From assembly GCA_017893485.1 (NCBI GenBank), contig CM030364.1:204410827-204474826 (forward strand): DNA of 64,000 bases, written 5' to 3'. The notes under the pieces are model-generated. The model had not been told where the DNA came from. It saw nothing but the letters and a program-made list of their open reading frames with translations, and ran no database searches. Both the position numbers and the translations under genes were made by a program. This document shows positions 59,317 to 64,000 of this stretch, piece after piece; the stretch's first letter is position 1, and the number at the start of each line of letters is the position of its first letter. This stretch comes from Hemerocallis citrina (Eukaryota > Streptophyta > Magnoliopsida > Asparagales > Asphodelaceae).

Positions 59317-60634
59317 TGGAAACAGCAGTAGAATCGCTGGTCCCTTTTCTTATTGCTGGTTGGTTGAGGGGGCATCTGGAAGAGGTCCCTGTCTTCGATC
59401 GCCAAAAGGATGGCCGACACGTTTTGTGTCAGCGGCGTGTATCTCTCGAAACGCGAGATTGGAGGGACCCTCTTCATGCCGGTCCCGTCTTTAGGAACCT
59501 TTTTGGCCGCTCTGCCTCATCGACCTTGCGCTTACCCTTCCCCGGGACCTCCTTGGCATCCTCGGAATTTAGGGCCTCCTTGGCTCGAATGTACTATTCG
59601 ACCTGATTGAGCAGGTCAGGAAAATTGAGGGGAGGCTTCTTGGCCAAGGACGCCTCCAGCTGGCTGTGCCGGATGTTGTGTCGGAACGCTGCCGAGGTGA
59701 CCCCAGCATCGAGGGAGGAGACGGAACTCGCCTCTGCGGTGAAACTCTAGACGAACTATCGGAGTGACTCCCCTTCCTTCTGTCAGAAGTCTAGTAGGGA
59801 CGCGCTCGTCTTCTCGGCCCTTCCTGCTGGTCACGAAGTGGACCAGAAAATTGGCCTCCAGTTGGTCGAATGAGTAGATCGAGCCGGGGATGAGCTTAGA
59901 GAACCATTCCCGAGCCGGACCCCAGAGGGTGGTGGAGAAGGCACGACATAGGAGGGGATCCGAAGCACTATGAATCATCATGAGGGTCTTGAAACCCTCC
60001 ATGTGATCAGCAGGATCACCCTCGTTGTCGTAAGTCTCGAACTGAGGAGGCCGAAAATTCTAGGGTATTTCTGCTTATAGGATTGCGGTGGAGAAAGGAG
60101 GTCAGCCTCAGGCCACCCTCGCCGAAGTGGTCAAGGCAGTTCTCCATTTCTTGTAGGCGTCGCAGGACGTCCTTGTCATGTTCTGGCGGCGGGTTAGGCC
60201 GCGAGACGCGCTGGCTCCGAAATCTGACCGCGAGTGAAAGTGGTGGAGTGTCTCGTTGATGGGGGTCCCTAAGATGGCTTCCAGGATCTCGTTCCAGAAG
60301 TTTTGGAACTCACGGCGGGTGACTGGAGCTCGTCCGACCAGGTCGCGTTGGGGTGGCGGCCTCCGGTCAGTGCGACTGAGCTTCGGTTCCCGCTCTCGGG
60401 ATGGATGCCTAGGATGGTTCGGGGCCGAGTTGGAACTGGCCCCTCCCCTAGTTCGGCTGGCTTGTCGGTTCTGGATGACTCGACGAAGGTCGGTTGCGAC
60501 CGAGCGAGGAGCGCCCGGCCTGGGTCCGTCATTGACCCTCGGATGGTTGGATCCATGAGTGTCGGCGGGGGCGTCCTGGGGAGGAGCGTCCGGACGACGT
60601 GCAGAGGTGCAGCTCTCTTGGCCTTGGGTGCCAT
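59205..60634 (-). pseudogene. Tat gag
   Basis: The start codon is at 60634 (MAPKAKRAAPLHVV). A Pro/Arg-rich N-terminal part runs to 60269. The retrotransposon Gag core (59616-60002) has LCRAFSTTLWGPAREWFSKL and SIYSFDQLEANFLVHF. The C-terminal zinc-binding segment (59205-59477) has FYCCFHWDNGHDIDYCRALK and EIEALIQREYLGEFI, typical of Tat Gag. Several frame changes separate these parts. Confidence 0.88.
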
Positions 60635-60696
60635 GTGAGCTCGGACAGAGGGGATGGCGTTCCTCCCGGGTGTAGATTTAGGTCCGTACCGAGGTT

Positions 60697-60716
60697 TCCC
60701 ACAGACGGCGCCAACC
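60697..60716 (-). other. Primer-binding site of the Tat element
   Basis: The minus strand reads GGTTGGCGCCGTCTGTGGG directly after the 5' LTR (which ends ACATCA). It is the common TGGCGCC-type PBS of plant gypsy elements. Confidence 0.8.
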
Positions 60717-61195
60717 TGATGTGGTTTGTTTTTGGGGGTGGTTGCACCAGGTGTGAGTTCTCTCAATTTATAAAGTGGAAGTCACGGTACTGGCTATACG
60801 CCCGACCCTCGGCTGATGGAGCGGCACGGGATTGGCAGGAGTAGGGTGGAGGTCAGATGCTCGGCTCGGCTCGGTCTCGTGTACTTATACTATGCCTAGG
60901 AACACCGGGGGAGATCCCGGTGGCAGGCCCTCCGACGATCTAGTCAGTTACTGAAGAGCAATAGTAGCTAGGATGTCGGGGGGAAGATTGATTACCTTTT
61001 AATGAAGGGGAGGGCATGGTATTTATAGGCGGAGTAAACGGGTCTAGGACCTTAGCGGGCCGGGTCGCGCCCGTTTGCCAGTGGGCCTGAAGCGGCAACG
61101 GCCCGTTTGACTTCCGTTGACTCGATGGTCAGGAGAGAGCGGGTTTTGAGGGGATCTGGTGGCCCAGGAGGGGCCACATCATCTGACCCATATCA
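60717..61195 (-). repeat. 5' LTR of the Tat element
   Basis: 479 bp, TGATGTGGTTTG to GACCCATATCA. The minus strand has a TATA box, TATAAATA, at 61020-61027, so transcription probably starts near 60990. Confidence 0.93.
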
Positions 61196-61207
61196 ATAGG
61201 TATATTA

Positions 61208-61833
61208 GAGCATCCACAATCGTTTGCTATATTTGCCAATTTCTCATTTTTGAGAAAGTAGGTGCTGCAGTTGTTCGCTAAAATGGCAAAATCGCTACAG
61301 CCGTTTCTCATTTTTGAGAAACGAAATTGCAATTCTCAAATTATAAGAGACGAGACATGTTGTTTTGTCCCAATTTTTTTCAATTTTTTAATGGGTCAGA
61401 CGAGACATGTTTCGTCTGACAATTTTTTTTTATAAAAATTATCAGACTGTACAACATGTACCGTCTGAAACAAAAAAAGAATAAAAAAAAATGCTGAAAC
61501 GAGATATGTTGTCCCGTTTCAAGCATTTTTTGCTTGGACGAGACATGTTGTCCCGTCCAGCAAAGGTGGGGCATTAGTTGAGGGTAAAACTAGGTTAAGT
61601 GTGTAATTAATTAGGAGTTATGTTATATTTTATTATTTAATTTATTTAATTAACCTATTTTAATATCTAATCATTAATTAATTAACCGTAAAAAAAAAAC
61701 GGACGTAACAACATGTCTTATCTTTCTTAAATTTTAGCAAAATTATAGCAAACAATCATTATAGACAAATACCATATTTCCTATTATTGTAGATGTCATT
61801 TTGTTAAAATGAGAAATAACATTGTGGATGATC
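61208..61833. mobile_element. PIF/Harbinger-like MITE P, copy 2
   Basis: GAGCATCCACAAT at the left and ATTGTGGATGATC at the right, flanked by TTA (61205-61207 and 61834-61836). It contains diverged palindromic modules of the ACGAGACATGTTGTCCCGT type at about 61352, 61398, 61497 and 61537. It starts 13 bases from the end of the Tat element. Confidence 0.8.
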
Positions 61834-61899
61834 TTATGGAGTGATTCCATTCGAAAGTTAGTGGCCATGAATGCTCAATGCTGCAAACAATAGGTGTAA

Positions 61900-62675
61900 G
61901 AGCATCCACAGTCGTTCGATGTAAAAAATGGCAAAATGCATTTTTTAGCAATCCAATTCGATGAGCATCCACAGTCGTCGATTGGCAAAAAATTGGCAAA
62001 AAAATGGCGGAACGAAACATGATGTTTCGTCCCAAAAATTGGAAAAAAATAAAGGTTTTTTTTTTGCAAAAAAAATTTGCAAAAAACAAATTTTAAAAAT
62101 ATTCGTAAATAAAATTTGCAAAAACAATTAAAAAATTTGCAAAAACAATTAAAAAAATTACAAAAATTTCCAAAAAATGGCCCAGATTCTGGACGAAGCA
62201 TGGTGCTTCGTCCAGTTTTTCCGGAAATTTTTTTTAAAAAAAAAATTGCAAAAGGAATTTTTTAAACAAATTGTAATTTTTTTTTGCAAAAACAATTTAA
62301 AAATTTGCAAAAAAAATTTAAAATTTACAAATTTTTTTTTGAAATTCGGATTGGGACGAAGGATGATGTTTCGTCTCAAATTGAGATGAAACATCATGTT
62401 CATTCCCACGTTTAAAGGTTATTTTATTCGTTTTTTTTTTTTTACTTCGGACGAAACATCATGTTTCGTCCGATCAATTAAGAATATAATAAAATAATCC
62501 AGACGAAACATCATGTTTCGTCCGCTATAATATGCATATTGCTATTTCGATTGCTATTTCTCCGTATCTACTGTAGCGCTTTTGCCAAAAAATGGCAAAA
62601 TAGCAAACGACTGTGAGCGTTACAGTAGGAAAAAAATGGCAAAAATGGCAATAAAGCAAACGACTGTGGATGCTC
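61900..62675. mobile_element. PIF/Harbinger-like MITE P, copy 3
   Basis: GAGCATCCACAGTCGTT at the left and AACGACTGTGGATGCTC at the right, flanked by TAA (61897-61899 and 62676-62678). A second left terminus occurs inside at 61965. It holds six ACGAAACAT(S)ATGTTTCGT-type modules in A/T-rich spacers. The frames seen here are Phe/Lys-rich by composition only. Confidence 0.85.
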
Positions 62676-63060
62676 TAAAGGGAAGCTTTATGGCTTTCCG
62701 GATTGATTATAAAGGATATAGTTATTTCTAACAGTGACCAGGAGAAGGCATTCTACCAAATTCGAGTATATATTACAGTTTTTGGTGATGAGGCCTTTTG
62801 TTTAAAAGGGTGTTTGGATTTACATTTTTGGAAATTTGTCCAAACTTGTAAATAGCTGCAATTTCCGAGATTTTTTTTTTTTTTTATAAAAAAAAGCAAA
62901 GCTAAACACTCTTTAGTAGTTTTTTTTTGGGTTGTGTATATGAGACCTTTGGAGGTGTTAGTTAACAAGTTAATAAATAGTATATCATTGAGTTCTGGGT
63001 GTGGGTGTGGGTGTGGGTGTGTTCAAATATAAAAATGCTAGGGGGTCATTGTACACTTTT
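62676..63060. other. AT-rich spacer with (GTGGGT)n
   Basis: A GTGGGT hexamer array lies at 62998-63021. No gene is seen. Confidence 0.7.
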
Positions 63061-63089
63061 GTATGTAATTTGTTTTGCATTAAGAGGTA

Positions 63090-63570
63090 CTCATATTTTT
63101 CACGCGCAATGCACGTTTTGATAAAGAGTTGGAATTAAACGTGCGCTACACGTAAGGCAATAGTAATTAGCACGTGCGATGAATGTCTTATTTTTTAAAA
63201 AAGGAGCTGAACGGGCGACACACGTATTTCTTAAAAATTAAGAAGGACAAACTCTGAATTGTACGTGCGACGCACGTGTTAAAAAATAGATTTGGAGTTG
63301 CACGTGCAATGCACATGTTTGTTTGGTGACAAAAGTGGTGTTTCTTTCGTGACAAAAAAATATTAAAATTTGTTTTTTTGAGACAAGCTCTTCCATTACA
63401 GAGTAAGTATATGTATATTATATTATAGATAGATTGATGAATAGTAATTTACACATATGATGCATGTTTAATATAAAAAGAAAGATTAAAGTAAAAAAAC
63501 TGAAATAGTGAGGACTCGAACCTGATACCTCATTCATATTAGTTATGCACGTGTGATGCACATGTTGGTA
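63090..63570. repeat. Dispersed CACGTGCGATGCACGTG-type palindromes
   Basis: Near-palindromic units occur at about 63102, 63140, 63165, 63215, 63262, 63300 and 63547, with spacers of 30-50 bases (one gap is about 240) and varying centres. They are probably parts of a degraded repeat element. A tRNA B-box-like GGTTCGAGTCC on the minus strand lies at about 63513. Confidence 0.6.
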
Positions 63571-63910
63571 AATTGACAAATGACACTAAGGCCTTCTCCC
63601 ATTATAATATTAGAGATTTGTTTCGTTGCGACTGCAAGCAGTTGTAAGTGAAAAGCAATGTTTTCCCTCTAAGACTTTATAATCCAATTACCAAAATATC
63701 CCCTACATTTCAGCAGTTTTTATTTAATACTGGGTTTGCCCGTTGACAAGTACATACGACACGTCTTCGGAACGGTGCACCTGCTTTGATTATATAAAAT
63801 AGTTTTAGAAGTCCAGCAAATTAATTGAAGTAGGAAACATATTATATGAGGAAACAACATATCTACCTTTAAGCTCAACCATCGCCTTCTTGATTATTAG
63901 CCTGAACTTA

Positions 63911-64000
63911 CCTTGAATGCATATAGTTTGTTAGAAACACTGCATAGAGTTTTTTTTAACTTCAGCATCACTTTTAGATGCTTGTAATAGTTATGCAAGG
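63911..64000 (-). other. Possible exon at the right edge
   Basis: The minus strand is open from the edge to a strong donor, TTCAAG|GTAAGTTC, near 63910, with residues such as HNYYKHLKVMLKLKK. No family is recognised and the stretch is too short to decide. Confidence 0.2.

Larger units (their letters stand above)
46432..61195 (-). mobile_element. Complete Ty3/gypsy Tat-lineage element, 14.8 kb, with antisense gene
   Basis: LTRs at 46432-46899 (3') and 60717-61195 (5'). The target duplication ATAGG is at 46427-46431 and 61196-61200. PBS and PPT are present. Minus-strand order: gag, protease, RT, RNase H, a second archaeal-type RNase H, integrase. The second RNase H is diagnostic of the Tat clade. 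Between integrase and the 3' LTR lie four tandem arrays and an antisense gene (49714-52695). Antisense extra ORFs in this position are known for Tat elements such as Retand. gag-pol is full of stops. Confidence 0.93.

Noticed and set aside
62158..62409. Phe/Lys-rich minus-strand frames
   Set aside because: They arise from A/T-rich spacers of MITE P copy 3 and have no counterpart in the other copies.
63500..63530. tRNA gene or SINE suggested by the minus-strand B-box-like GGTTCGAGTCC
   Set aside because: No A-box at the right distance, no cloverleaf and no poly-A or defined end. A similar isolated B-box-like word occurs near 45615.

Overview
The window is nuclear DNA of a flowering plant, most likely a eudicot. 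The evidence is a cyclic nucleotide-gated channel gene split by long introns, Ty1/copia and Ty3/gypsy elements of plant type, Stowaway and PIF-like MITEs, and a decayed plant pararetrovirus. Only one host gene is clear. Most of the rest is nested transposable DNA. No species is claimed.

Layout. 1-5080: a Ty1/copia element on the minus strand that runs off the left edge (RT, integrase, protease, gag, PBS, 5' LTR). 5079-7737: foldback and CACTA-like debris, dinucleotide microsatellites and several copies of one MITE family. 7738-14181: a complete but non-autonomous copia-type element (both LTRs, PBS, PPT, TSD TACAT) that carries gag and a second, unusual ORF but no pol; it sits inside a MITE copy. 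14187-15235: the rest of that MITE, another copy and palindromic blocks. 15240-31700: a group I CNGC gene on the minus strand with seven coding exons, whose introns hold a Stowaway MITE and a complete 1.2 kb TRIM retrotransposon. 31700-33940: promoter region, a PIF-like MITE and a foldback. About 33940-44700: an endogenous pararetrovirus of the family Caulimoviridae with gene order CP, MP, protease-RT-RNase H, ORF4, promoter and PBS. It has many breaks and is split by a 3.4 kb solo LTR. 45125-46120: a foldback element. 46432-61195: a complete 14.8 kb Tat-lineage Ty3/gypsy element (TSD ATAGG). Its gag-pol is on the minus strand, an apparently intron-containing antisense gene is on the plus strand, and four tandem arrays surround that gene. 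61208-62675: two PIF-like MITEs. 62676-64000: AT-rich DNA with dispersed CACGTG-type palindromes.

How the parts relate. The CNGC is the only gene likely to work for the host. Every retroelement and viral reading frame carries nonsense or frameshift changes, and most stops whose original codon can be inferred fit C-to-T or G-to-A decay, as expected for old methylated repeats. Nesting gives an order of events: MITE before copia B, and pararetrovirus before the solo LTR. The parts most worth a second look are the antisense gene and arrays of the Tat element, the pol-less copia with its extra ORF, the palindrome families shared among elements, and the tandem protease-like domains of the pararetrovirus.
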